Shown: positions 15,699 to 23,986 of the stretch, piece after piece | How the letters are laid out: each line of letters starts with the position of its first letter | Numbering within the stretch: position 1 is the first letter of the stretch | Assembly (NCBI GenBank): GCA_938084875.1 | Contig: CALKFX010000080.1 | Location: 1 to 28,061 of the forward strand | Direction: 5' to 3' | Length of the DNA: 28,061 bases | Source: an uncultured Flavobacteriales bacterium | GTDB lineage: Bacteria > Bacteroidota > Bacteroidia > Flavobacteriales_D > Parvicellaceae | Notes under the pieces: generated by a model | Told to the model about the DNA's origin: nothing | What the model saw: the letters and a program-made list of their open reading frames with translations, nothing else | Database searches by the model: none | Made by a program: the position numbers and the translations under genes

Positions 15699-15704
15699 TA
15701 CTAG

Positions 15705-16085
15705 CTAGTTTTCAGCCTTTTTTGCCTCAATGCTAAGCGTTGCGTGAGGAACAAGCTTTAGTCTTGCTTTGCTAATTAGCTTTCCTGTTTTTCTGCAAAT
15801 ACCGTAGGTTTTATTATTTATTCGAACCAGAGCATGTTCTAGATTTGTTATAAATTTTTCAGTTCTAGAGGCAAGCTGTGCGTTTTCTTCTCGCATTAAT
15901 GTTTCAGCTCCATCTTCCATCATATTGAAAGAACGCCCAGTATCATCTGTTCCATGGTCGTCTTTATGAGAAAGAGAACCTTTTAAAATTAACAAGTCTT
16001 CCCTAGCTTCGCTAAGCTTTCTTTCAATTATCGACCTGAACTCTTCAAGATCAGCATCTCCATATCTGTTTTTTTCTTTAGTCAT
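15705..16085 (-). CDS. DksA/TraR-family protein with degenerate zinc finger
   Basis: A 126-residue protein with the helical coiled-coil N-terminal part and C-terminal zinc-finger fold of the DksA/TraR family, which binds the RNA polymerase secondary channel. The match is in the ME-D-GAETLMREEN and YGICRKTGKLI...RL-LVPHATLSIEAK segments typical of Bacteroidota members. Only one of the four zinc-ligand cysteines is present (C97), so it probably does not bind zinc in the classical way. Whether it responds to ppGpp like DksA is unknown. It lies between ileS and lspA with gaps of seven and six bases, an arrangement I recall from flavobacteria. Confidence 0.9.
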   Translation of the reverse strand: MTKEKNRYGDADLEEFRSIIERKLSEAREDLLILKGSLSHKDDHGTDDTGRSFNMMEDGAETLMREENAQLASRTEKFITNLEHALVRINNKTYGICRKTGKLISKARLKLVPHATLSIEAKKAEN

Positions 16086-16092
16086 GACTATA

Positions 16093-19000
16093 TTATTTTA
16101 CCTTCTCAATTAAATACTTAAAACTCTCGCTTTCTTCAACGATTTCATTCCCCTCTAATTTAGAAACAAAATCTAAACTATCCGTTAAAGTCTCGGAACA
16201 AATATAATTTAAATTGTTTTCAATAGCCCCTTGATCTTCTTTACTACACAAAACTTTTATACCTATTAAATCATTAACCTCTAACCCTTTTTCTTTTCTA
16301 AGGTTTTGAATTTTATTAATAAAATCTCGAGCAAAACCCTCCTCCTTTAGCTCCTTACTAATAGAAACATCTAAAGCCACTGTAATATTTCCTGCGGTTG
16401 CTATTTCCCAACCAGGAACATCAGCAGTCACTATTTCAACATCGCCTTTGTAAAGAAAAAGAGGACCAGAGCCGAGGCTAATTACTTTTTCTCCTTCCAT
16501 TTCAAATAAAGAAACCTCTTCACTAGACCAAGAGTCAACCAAACCTGCAATTTCTTTCATGTCTTTTCCGTGTTTTGGACCAAGAACTTTAAAATTGGCC
16601 TTAGCTTTCTTTTTCAACAAGGAGTTGTCTTTAGAAATAAACTCGATAGACTTGATATTTACTTCTGAAAGAATAATTTCTTTTACATCACGAATAGCGC
16701 TTTCAAAAGCCGTGTCTAAAGATGGTATTAAGACCCGAAAGAGCGGCTGACGGACTTTTATTCTAGTTTTTTTCCTTAAGCTCAAAATAAGAGAAGAAAT
16801 TTTTTGTGCCAACCCCATTTTATACTCTAAATCTTTATTAATAAACTCTTGATTACACAAAGGAAAGTTGGCCAAGTGAACAGATTCTTCCTTAGTAGAC
16901 AAATCACTGTAAAGCAAATCACTATAGAATGGCGCAATTGGAGACATTAAAATACTAACCTTTTGTAAACAAAGAAAAAGTGTCTCATAGGCAGCTTTTT
17001 TGTCCTCGTTCATTTCTCCTTTCCAAAACCTTTTTCTACACAACCTAACATACCAGTTACTGAGCTCGTCAATAACGAAAGACTGTATTAATCTCGCTGC
17101 TTTGGTTGGCTCATAGTCGTTATAAGAACTCTCTACAGATTGGACCAAGGAATTCAGCCTTGAAAGAATCCAAAGGTCTATTTCCTTTGTTTCTTTGGAA
17201 AGGTTTTTTTCTTCAAAGCGAAAATCGTCTAGGTTGGCGTAAAGCGCAAAAAAACTATAAGTGTTAAAAAGTGTTCCAAAAAACTTCCTTGTCACCTCTT
17301 CAATTCCCGCTAAATCAAACTTTAGATTTTCCCAGGGCTGGGCATTAGAAATCATATACCACCTTGTAGCATCTGGTCCATATTTTTCTAGGGTTTTAAA
17401 CGGGTCTACAGCATTACCAAGACGCTTGGACATTTTTTGCCCCGACTTGTCTAATACCAAACCGTTTGAAACAACATTTTTGTAAGCTACCGAACCTTTT
17501 GTCATTGTGGCTATTGCATGAAGAGTGTAAAACCACCCTCTTGTTTGGTCCACCCCCTCAGCGATAAAATCTGCAGGAAAAGATTTGTTCTCGTCTATCA
17601 TTTCCTTGTTTTCAAAAGGATAGTGCCACTGGGCAAAAGGCATGGACCCAGAGTCAAACCAAACATCTATTAAGTCACTTTCACGATAAAGAGGCTTTCC
17701 TTCTTTAGAACTAAGAACAACCTTATCTACAAAACTTTTGTGTAAATCAAAAAAAGTATAATTCTCTTTAGAAAAGTTATTTGCTTCAAAATCGGCTAAT
17801 GGATTTTTTTTCATATGGCCGTTTTTTAAAGAAAAATCAATTTCTTTTTTCAACTCTTCCACAGACCCAATGCATAAGACATCCTTTCCGTCTTCGCTTC
17901 TCCATATTGGAATAGGAATTCCCCAAAACCGCGACCTTGAAAGGTTCCAGTCGTTGGCATTTTCTAACCAGTTTCCAAACCTGCCTGTTCCAGTAGATTC
18001 AGGCTTCCAATTAATATCTTTGTTTAGCTTGACCATGCTGTTTTTAAAGGAAGAAACTTTTATAAACCAAGAATCTAACGGGTAGTACAAAACAGGTTTG
18101 TCTGTTCTCCAACAGTGAGGATAGCTGTGCTCGTATTTTTCTACCTTGAAAGCCTTGTTTTCTATTTTAAGGGCTATTGCAATTTCAACATCTACAGATT
18201 TTCTGTCCTTGTCTTCGTGTTTATAGTAGGCGTCTTTTACAGGTTTTCCGCTTAAGTAACCAAGACCATCGATAAACTCTCCTTTTAGGTTTACTAGCGG
18301 AACCAACTCCCCTTCACTATTTTTAACCAACATAGAGGGAATTCCAGAATCAGCTGCCACCTTTGCATCGTCAGCACCAAAAGTAGGAGCAATATGCACA
18401 ATTCCTGTTCCGTCTTCGGTAGAAACAAAATCCCCATGAATAATTTTAAAGGCAGCTTTAGGTCTTTCAAAAGGTTTGGCCAAAGGCATTAATTGTTCGT
18501 ATGACAAACCCACCAAATCTTCTCCCTTAAAGGTTTTAATAACCTCAAAAGAATATTCTTTCGAAGAATCTATTTCAGAGCCTAAGGGAACATATGGACC
18601 AGAAAAAACCGAACCAAGAAGTTTTTCAGCCAAAATAACCACAATTGGCTTTTTAGTATATTGATTGACAGTTCTAACCAAAACATAATCTACCTTTTTA
18701 TTTACAGCAAGAGCGGTATTGGAGGGCAACGTCCAAGGAGTAGTTGTCCAGGCGAGCAAATAAACATCCTCATCTCCATCCCAAAAAGATACAGGTGTTT
18801 TGTTTATTTTAAACTGTGCAGTAATAGAAGTATCTTTAACATTTTTATAGCACCCAGGCTGGTTTATTTCATGGGAGCTAAGCCCTGTTCCCGCCATGGG
18901 AGAATAAGGCTGAACAGTATACCCCTTGTAGATTAAGTTTTTTTCAAACGCTTGTTTAAGTATCCACCAAACAGACTCTATATACTTATTTTCATAGGTA

Positions 19001-19449
19001 ACATATGGGTCTTTAGTGTCTACCCAGTAACCCATTTTTTCGGTTAAGTCGTTCCACACGTCTGTATATCGCATCACAGCCTTTTTACAGGCATCGTTGT
19101 ACTGTTCAATACTAATTGTCTTTCCAATGTCTTCTTTGGTAATGCCTAGTTCTTTTTCTACCCCTAATTCTACTGGAAGTCCATGGGTGTCCCACCCAGC
19201 TTTTCTATTTACGTAATAACCTTGAAGTGTTTTGAAACGACAAAACACATCTTTTATCGTTCTCGCCATTACGTGGTGAATTCCAGGAAGACCGTTTGAA
19301 GAAGGGGGTCCCTCATAAAAAACAAAAGAAGAACCTCCCTTTCTTAAGTCCATGCTTTTTTTAAAAGTTTCGTTTTCTTTCCATCTTTTTAAAACGACAT
19401 CTGCAAAATCAGGTAGGGTAAGCTCTTTTCGAGTGTTAAACAAGTTCAT
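16093..19449 (-). CDS. ileS: Isoleucyl-tRNA synthetase, type 2 (IleRS2)
   Basis: Class I synthetase charging tRNA-Ile, 1118 residues, longer than the E. coli-type IleRS1. The N-terminal signature region reads NGLPGIHHVMARTIKDVF: in place of HxGH it has GIHH at 56-59, the swapped GxHH form known in a subset of type 2 enzymes. The KMSKS loop is KMSKR at about 672-676 followed by LGNAVDP. The CP1 editing domain is present (TTTPWTLPSNTALAV and GTGIVHIAPTFGADD). The C-terminus lacks the zinc-binding Cys cluster of IleRS1 and has the long type 2 tail. Type 2 enzymes are poorly inhibited by mupirocin. It lies seven bases after trhO and seven before dksA in the same operon. Confidence 0.97.
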   Translation of the reverse strand: MNLFNTRKELTLPDFADVVLKRWKENETFKKSMDLRKGGSSFVFYEGPPSSNGLPGIHHVMARTIKDVFCRFKTLQGYYVNRKAGWDTHGLPVELGVEKELGITKEDIGKTISIEQYNDACKKAVMRYTDVWNDLTEKMGYWVDTKDPYVTYENKYIESVWWILKQAFEKNLIYKGYTVQPYSPMAGTGLSSHEINQPGCYKNVKDTSITAQFKINKTPVSFWDGDEDVYLLAWTTTPWTLPSNTALAVNKKVDYVLVRTVNQYTKKPIVVILAEKLLGSVFSGPYVPLGSEIDSSKEYSFEVIKTFKGEDLVGLSYEQLMPLAKPFERPKAAFKIIHGDFVSTEDGTGIVHIAPTFGADDAKVAADSGIPSMLVKNSEGELVPLVNLKGEFIDGLGYLSGKPVKDAYYKHEDKDRKSVDVEIAIALKIENKAFKVEKYEHSYPHCWRTDKPVLYYPLDSWFIKVSSFKNSMVKLNKDINWKPESTGTGRFGNWLENANDWNLSRSRFWGIPIPIWRSEDGKDVLCIGSVEELKKEIDFSLKNGHMKKNPLADFEANNFSKENYTFFDLHKSFVDKVVLSSKEGKPLYRESDLIDVWFDSGSMPFAQWHYPFENKEMIDENKSFPADFIAEGVDQTRGWFYTLHAIATMTKGSVAYKNVVSNGLVLDKSGQKMSKRLGNAVDPFKTLEKYGPDATRWYMISNAQPWENLKFDLAGIEEVTRKFFGTLFNTYSFFALYANLDDFRFEEKNLSKETKEIDLWILSRLNSLVQSVESSYNDYEPTKAARLIQSFVIDELSNWYVRLCRKRFWKGEMNEDKKAAYETLFLCLQKVSILMSPIAPFYSDLLYSDLSTKEESVHLANFPLCNQEFINKDLEYKMGLAQKISSLILSLRKKTRIKVRQPLFRVLIPSLDTAFESAIRDVKEIILSEVNIKSIEFISKDNSLLKKKAKANFKVLGPKHGKDMKEIAGLVDSWSSEEVSLFEMEGEKVISLGSGPLFLYKGDVEIVTADVPGWEIATAGNITVALDVSISKELKEEGFARDFINKIQNLRKEKGLEVNDLIGIKVLCSKEDQGAIENNLNYICSETLTDSLDFVSKLEGNEIVEESESFKYLIEKVK

Positions 19450-19456
19450 GTGTAAA

Positions 19457-20494
19457 TTAATTTTTAAAATTTAAGCTTAAGTCTACTTTTCTATGGTTAT
19501 TAAAAATGGGTTTTTTTCTCCTTTTTGATCGTATTTTTTTTTGTTTTTCTTCACTAAGTAATGTGGTTTCTATACAAGCCGGAGAACAACAATTTTTATT
19601 TTTTTTCTTACAACCCTCACACTGAATAAAAAGCAAATTACAGTTTAAATTGGCACAATTGGTGTGGTTGTCACTTTTTTTACCACATTGGTGGCAATTG
19701 CTGACAACATCTTCAGAAACTCTTTCTCCAAGCCTGTTGTCAAAAACAAAGTTTTTTCCTTTAAATTTATTTTCTAACCCATGTTCTTTAACCTCCTGGG
19801 CATATCGTACAATTCCACCAGACAGCTGATGAACCTCTTTAAAGCCTTCGTTTTTTAGGTAAGCGGAGGCTTTTTCACACCTAATTCCACCAGTACAATA
19901 CAGTAGTACTTTTTCATTTTCCTTTCCCGACAGAAGGTTTTTTACCAAAGGCAACTCTTCTTTAAAAGTAACAGAGTCAGGAAGTAAAGCTCCACTAAAA
20001 TGTCCAACCTCACTCTCGTAGTGGTTGCGCATATCCACTACAATTGCCCCCTTTTCCATTAATTCATTCCATTCTTTCGCGTTAACATGTTTTCCGGGGT
20101 TTGTAACATCATAGTCGCTTGGCTTTAATCCGTCGGCAACAATTTGATCTTTAACCTTGATAGTTAGCTTGAAAAATGAGTAATTATTTTTTTCAATAGC
20201 CTCTTTAAAGTCTAAATCTTTAAAATGCGCAATACCCTTAACCTGGGCCTTAAAAGCCTCTAAGTTAAAATCAGGAACAGAAACCTGCGCATTAATTCCC
20301 TCTTCTGCCACATAAACCCTTCCTAAAACACACAAAGCCTCCCACTGCTCAAACAAAAGGTCTCTTAGTCTTTCAGGTTTCTTAATTCTTACATATTTAT
20401 AAAAAGACAAAACAGTCCTGTCAAAACCTTCTTCAGCAATTTTTTTGGCTGCTTGTTTCTTATTTAGTTTATTATAGCGTAAGATTTTAGACAC
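19457..20494 (-). CDS. trhO: tRNA uridine-34 5-hydroxylase TrhO (YceA-type rhodanese protein)
   Basis: An oxygen-dependent enzyme that forms 5-hydroxyuridine at tRNA position 34; 345 residues. An N-terminal acylphosphatase-like region (VYVAEEGINAQVSVP) is followed by a rhodanese domain with the active-site loop YCTGGIRCEKAS, Cys at about 200, and then a Cys-rich C-terminal tail (CHQCG, CANLNC, CEGC, CCSPAC) that probably binds metal. The start is GTG at 20494 (GTG-TCT-AAA); the ATG two bases upstream is out of frame. It is the first gene of the operon with ileS, dksA and lspA, and a -7 TATTTTTG lies about 20 bases upstream. It shares a tRNA-U34 theme with mnmG. Confidence 0.95.
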   Translation of the reverse strand: MSKILRYNKLNKKQAAKKIAEEGFDRTVLSFYKYVRIKKPERLRDLLFEQWEALCVLGRVYVAEEGINAQVSVPDFNLEAFKAQVKGIAHFKDLDFKEAIEKNNYSFFKLTIKVKDQIVADGLKPSDYDVTNPGKHVNAKEWNELMEKGAIVVDMRNHYESEVGHFSGALLPDSVTFKEELPLVKNLLSGKENEKVLLYCTGGIRCEKASAYLKNEGFKEVHQLSGGIVRYAQEVKEHGLENKFKGKNFVFDNRLGERVSEDVVSNCHQCGKKSDNHTNCANLNCNLLFIQCEGCKKKNKNCCSPACIETTLLSEEKQKKIRSKRRKKPIFNNHRKVDLSLNFKN

Positions 20495-20514
20495 ATTAAA
20501 AAGTTTAAGAATTG

Positions 20515-20522
20515 CAAAAATA
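20515..20522 (-). promoter_or_regulatory. -7 promoter element upstream of trhO
   Basis: On the minus strand this reads TATTTTTG, an exact match to the Bacteroidota primary-sigma -7 consensus TAnnTTTG, 20 bases upstream of the trhO GTG. No TTG is seen at the -33 distance. It would drive the trhO, ileS, dksA, lspA operon. Confidence 0.45.
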
Positions 20523-20578
20523 GAAAAACATCCCTAAATGTTTTAATTTTACCATTCTTTAGCAATCAAAAAACAGCG

Positions 20579-21217
20579 ATGTTTCTTTTAGAAAGAATAC
20601 TTAACGAACAACTTTTCCTTTTAATTATAATAGCAATATCGACTATTTTAATTAGCTACTGTGTAAAAAACCGTCCTCTACTTTTAAAAAGCATAGCTTT
20701 GGCCCATTTAAAAAAAACAGAGTTCAGGTTTGTTTCCAATAATACCCAAGACCAAATAGTAACCATTCTGTTTTGGACGTCTGTAGCTCTACAAATAACA
20801 AGTGTTTTTCTTTTTCTAGATGAAAAAAACAATTTTAATATTTTTGTAATCGTACTGTTTTTTGCTTTTATTATTGTTAAAAGAGCAACAATTTTCATTT
20901 CGGAAATAATTTTTCAAACCAAAACACTATTAGAAACCTACTACACCTCTTTTGTGGTGATGGTTATTCATCTTGGCTGGCTCTCTCTACCTTTCTCTAT
21001 TTACAAAATAATCTACCACAACCTAATTTCATTACAAATGATTAAGACCTTAAACATGGGACTTTTTAGTATTGTTTCTTTATATCTACTGATTAGACTT
21101 GTAATTTTAATAAATACCGCAAAAAACGAGGCAGTTTCTTTTTTACACATAATTTTTTACCTTTGCACACTTGAAATTTTACCAGCGGTATTAATTTTAA
21201 GCTATTTAATTAGTTGA
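20579..21217 (+). CDS. DUF4271 family integral membrane protein
   Basis: A 212-residue protein with about five to six hydrophobic membrane segments, short polar loops, and the C-terminal FLHIIFYLCTLEILPAVLI segment characteristic of DUF4271 proteins of Bacteroidota. The function is unknown. The assignment is strengthened by the order DUF4271, hemD, rnpA, S41 protease, which I recall from flavobacteria. The start is ATG at 20579, the first codon of the + strand operon diverging from trhO. A TAATTTTA at 20543-20550 resembles a -7 element with the last base changed. The hemD gene follows after 35 bases. Confidence 0.88.
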   Translation: MFLLERILNEQLFLLIIIAISTILISYCVKNRPLLLKSIALAHLKKTEFRFVSNNTQDQIVTILFWTSVALQITSVFLFLDEKNNFNIFVIVLFFAFIIVKRATIFISEIIFQTKTLLETYYTSFVVMVIHLGWLSLPFSIYKIIYHNLISLQMIKTLNMGLFSIVSLYLLIRLVILINTAKNEAVSFLHIIFYLCTLEILPAVLILSYLIS

Positions 21218-21252
21218 CAGAAATTTATCATGTAATCTAAATTGTAGTTAAA

Positions 21253-21996
21253 ATGAAGATTAAGTCCATACTAGTATCACAGCCAAAACCAAAAAGCAAC
21301 AAAAACCCTTTTCATGATTTGGCAAAAAAATATTCCTTGAAAGTTGACTTTAGGTCTTTTATTCACGTTGAAGGGGTAGACCCAAAAGATTTTAGGCAGC
21401 AAAGAATAGATATGTCTAGCTATTCAGCAGTAATTTTTACTTCAAGAATGGCCATTGACCATTATTTTAGAATTGCCAAACAAACCAGGTTTACAGTACC
21501 TGATCACATGAAATATTTTTGTGTCTCGGAAGCAGTTGCTTATTACCTACAAAACTACGTAGTTTACAGAAAAAGAAAGATTTTCCACGGAAAGCAAACC
21601 TTTAAAGATTTAATGGAGCTTATTGTTAAGCACAATACCGAGAGATATTTGGTTCCGTGTTCTGACATTCAACGAAAAAACATCCCCGATCAGCTGGAGG
21701 AAAACCAAATTAAATTTAAAAACACCACTCTTTATAAAACAGTTTGTAGCGACCTCTCAGACTTAGAGGACGTAAAGTATGATATTCTTGTCTTTTACAG
21801 CCCTTCCGGAATCCAGTCTCTAATGAAAAATTTTCCAGACTTTGAACAAAACGGAACAAAAATTGCTGTTTTTGGCCAAACTACTGTAAAAGCAGCTGAA
21901 AATGCAGGTCTTAGAATAGACATAAAAGCACCAATGCAGGGAGTTCCATCAATGACCATGGCCATTGACAAATACCTAAAAGCAGCTCAAGGATAA
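21253..21996 (+). CDS. hemD: Uroporphyrinogen-III synthase (HemD family)
   Basis: Cyclises hydroxymethylbilane to uroporphyrinogen III for haem synthesis. The 247 residues have the family's two-lobe pattern: first lobe with SAVIFTSRMAIDHYF, second with LVFYSPSGIQSLMKNF and IAVFGQTTVKAAENAG. HemD proteins are poorly conserved, and the strongest support is the YSPSGIQSL and FGQTTVKAAENAG stretches plus position before rnpA, as in other Bacteroidota. The N-terminal MKIKSILVSQPKP is typical of this group. No other haem gene is in the window. Confidence 0.9.
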   Translation: MKIKSILVSQPKPKSNKNPFHDLAKKYSLKVDFRSFIHVEGVDPKDFRQQRIDMSSYSAVIFTSRMAIDHYFRIAKQTRFTVPDHMKYFCVSEAVAYYLQNYVVYRKRKIFHGKQTFKDLMELIVKHNTERYLVPCSDIQRKNIPDQLEENQIKFKNTTLYKTVCSDLSDLEDVKYDILVFYSPSGIQSLMKNFPDFEQNGTKIAVFGQTTVKAAENAGLRIDIKAPMQGVPSMTMAIDKYLKAAQG

Positions 21997-22019
21997 AGCT
22001 TTTTTTAAAAGTTTTTAAA

Positions 22020-22349
22020 ATGCTTAGAAACACCTACATACTTTCTAATCGAAAAGTTATTTCCGAGTTATTTAAAACAGGCTCCAAAAAAACGGTTAAG
22101 CCACTCACTCTTACCGCCATGCCTTTTGAGAAAAACAAAGTTCTATTTGCTGTTTCTAAAAAGCACATTCCAAAGGCGGTAGATAGAAATAAAATTAAAA
22201 GGCAAATGCATGCAATATATTTTAATAATTTAGAGTTGTTTTTACAAGAGCCAACAAAAGCAATAGCACTAACCCATGTTTCTAGATCGCCAACCAGCTT
22301 TGTAGAAATAAAAAAAAGCATGACAACACTTTTCAGTATAATAGAATGA
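22020..22349 (+). CDS. rnpA: Ribonuclease P protein component
   Basis: The protein cofactor of RNase P, which assists the catalytic RNA in 5' maturation of tRNA. The 109 residues show the RNR-type signature AVDRNKIKRQ at 53-62 and the preceding VLFAVSKKHIPKA strand-turn. The sequence is otherwise rather diverged and somewhat short. In many bacteria rnpA sits with rpmH and dnaA; here it follows hemD, as in other Bacteroidota. Its stop overlaps the ATG of the S41 protease gene (ATGA). Confidence 0.93.
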   Translation: MLRNTYILSNRKVISELFKTGSKKTVKPLTLTAMPFEKNKVLFAVSKKHIPKAVDRNKIKRQMHAIYFNNLELFLQEPTKAIALTHVSRSPTSFVEIKKSMTTLFSIIE

Positions 22350-23986
22350 AGATAAAAAAGCTAAAAGTACTATTTCTCTTGCCAATAGCCTTCTTGATAA
22401 CCTCAAGTAAGAAAACTGACCCAGATTATTTTGAAATAAGTAAGAATTTAAAGTTAGTAGCTTCTGTTTATGAAAAAATCAACAATTATTATGTGGATGA
22501 AATTTTACCAGGTAGAGTGATGAAAAAAGGAATAGATGCAATGCTAAAATCCTTGGATCCTTATACTGTATATATTTCGGAAGCTCAAATTGAAGACTTT
22601 AGATTTACCACAACAGGCGAGTACGGAGGCATAGGAGCAAGCATAAAGAAAAGAAATAACAAAACTTTGATTTCTGAACTCTATGAAAACTCACCAGCTG
22701 AAAAAAGCGGTTTACTTCCGGGAGATGAAATTAAGACCATTGACGAAATAGAGATTAGCAGCAAAACACTAGAGGAAATAGGCAGCCTGCTAAAAGGCCC
22801 TGCAGAGTCTACAATAACACTTAAAATTAACAGAAACAATCAGCTCTTAGAAAAGCCCGTAAAAAGGGAAAAAATACAAATTCCTGCTGTTAATTTTTAT
22901 AAAAAAATTAATCCAAGTACTGGCATCATAAAACTCACCTCTTTTACCAACACAGCCTCAGCAGAATTTAAAAAAGCACTTTCTTTATTACAAGAAGACA
23001 ATATAAAAAACCTGATAATTGACTTAAGGGCTAATGGGGGAGGACTGTTAAACGAAGCGGTTAAGATTGTAAATTTTTTCATTCCTAAAGGCCAAGAAGT
23101 AGTAAGCACCAAGAGTAGAATTAAAGAGATGAATAGGTCTTATACCACGCAAGCTTTGCCAATTGCACAAGAGCTTTCACTCGTTGTCTTAGTAGATGAA
23201 TACTCTGCATCTGCTAGTGAAATAGTTGCAGGAAGCCTGCAGGATTTAGACAAAGCAATAGTTATAGGAAATACTAGCTTCGGAAAGGGCCTGGTACAAC
23301 AAACCAAGCCAGTAAGTTTTGGGGGACAAATAAAACTAACAGTTGCAAAATACTATACCCCAAGCGGTAGATGCATACAAAAACTAGACTATTCTACAGT
23401 TCAGGGAAGCTCTAAAAAGATAGAAGACAGCCTAGTTAAAAAGTTTAAAACTAAAAACGGCAGAACTGTTTACGACTCTAGAGGAATAGAGCCAGACATA
23501 AAAATAGAACCGCAATATTTTAATGCTGTTACCCAAAACCTTCTTGTAAAAGATGTGATTTTTGATTTTGTTAACGAGAATATTAATTATTATAAAAAAG
23601 ACTCTCTTTTTCCTGATTCTTTCTTGATTTCAGACACTGCTTACAGTACGTTTATGTCCTATGCAATAAATAAAAAAATGGACTACCAAACCGAATCTAG
23701 CCAACAGCTAAAAGAGTTTGTAAAAACAGCGAAGAAGGAAAAATATATAGATGAAAATGAGGAGGTTTTTAAGTTGCTAGACAGTATTTTTAAAGTAGAC
23801 CTTTCTAAAGACTTAAAGAAACACAATAAAGAGATAAAGTTTTTCTTAGAAAATGAATTCATCTCTAGAAAACATTTTCAAAAAGGAAGAATGGAGGCAT
23901 CAATTAAGGAAGATCCCTACGTGAAACAAGCAATAGATGTTTTTAAAAACACCACCAAATACAACCAAATACTAGGCATTAACTAA
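22346..23986 (+). CDS. S41 family C-terminal processing peptidase
   Basis: A 546-residue periplasmic serine protease of the CtpA/Prc type. It has an N-terminal signal or anchor (MKIKKLKVLFLLPIAFLITSS), a PDZ domain at about 85-165 (GEYGGIGASI, SGLLPGDEI) and the S41 catalytic domain. The catalytic Ser lies in YSASASE at 286-292 and the general-base Lys is K314 in SFGKG. RANGGGLLNEA is also typical. The C-terminal 170 residues are charged and mostly helical. Clients are unknown; such enzymes trim or degrade envelope proteins. It overlaps rnpA by four bases, and the next gene follows directly. Confidence 0.95.
   Translation: MKIKKLKVLFLLPIAFLITSSKKTDPDYFEISKNLKLVASVYEKINNYYVDEILPGRVMKKGIDAMLKSLDPYTVYISEAQIEDFRFTTTGEYGGIGASIKKRNNKTLISELYENSPAEKSGLLPGDEIKTIDEIEISSKTLEEIGSLLKGPAESTITLKINRNNQLLEKPVKREKIQIPAVNFYKKINPSTGIIKLTSFTNTASAEFKKALSLLQEDNIKNLIIDLRANGGGLLNEAVKIVNFFIPKGQEVVSTKSRIKEMNRSYTTQALPIAQELSLVVLVDEYSASASEIVAGSLQDLDKAIVIGNTSFGKGLVQQTKPVSFGGQIKLTVAKYYTPSGRCIQKLDYSTVQGSSKKIEDSLVKKFKTKNGRTVYDSRGIEPDIKIEPQYFNAVTQNLLVKDVIFDFVNENINYYKKDSLFPDSFLISDTAYSTFMSYAINKKMDYQTESSQQLKEFVKTAKKEKYIDENEEVFKLLDSIFKVDLSKDLKKHNKEIKFFLENEFISRKHFQKGRMEASIKEDPYVKQAIDVFKNTTKYNQILGIN

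Noticed and set aside
21214..21240. TTGACA-like promoter before hemD
   Set aside because: The TTG is part of the upstream gene's end, and no TAnnTTTG follows at a suitable distance; the short gap suggests operon transcription.
23919..23928. Half-match to parS (ACGTGAAACA) inside the S41 protease gene
   Set aside because: The left half does not match the consensus, the central hexamer is TACGTG rather than CACGTG, and the site lies within coding sequence.
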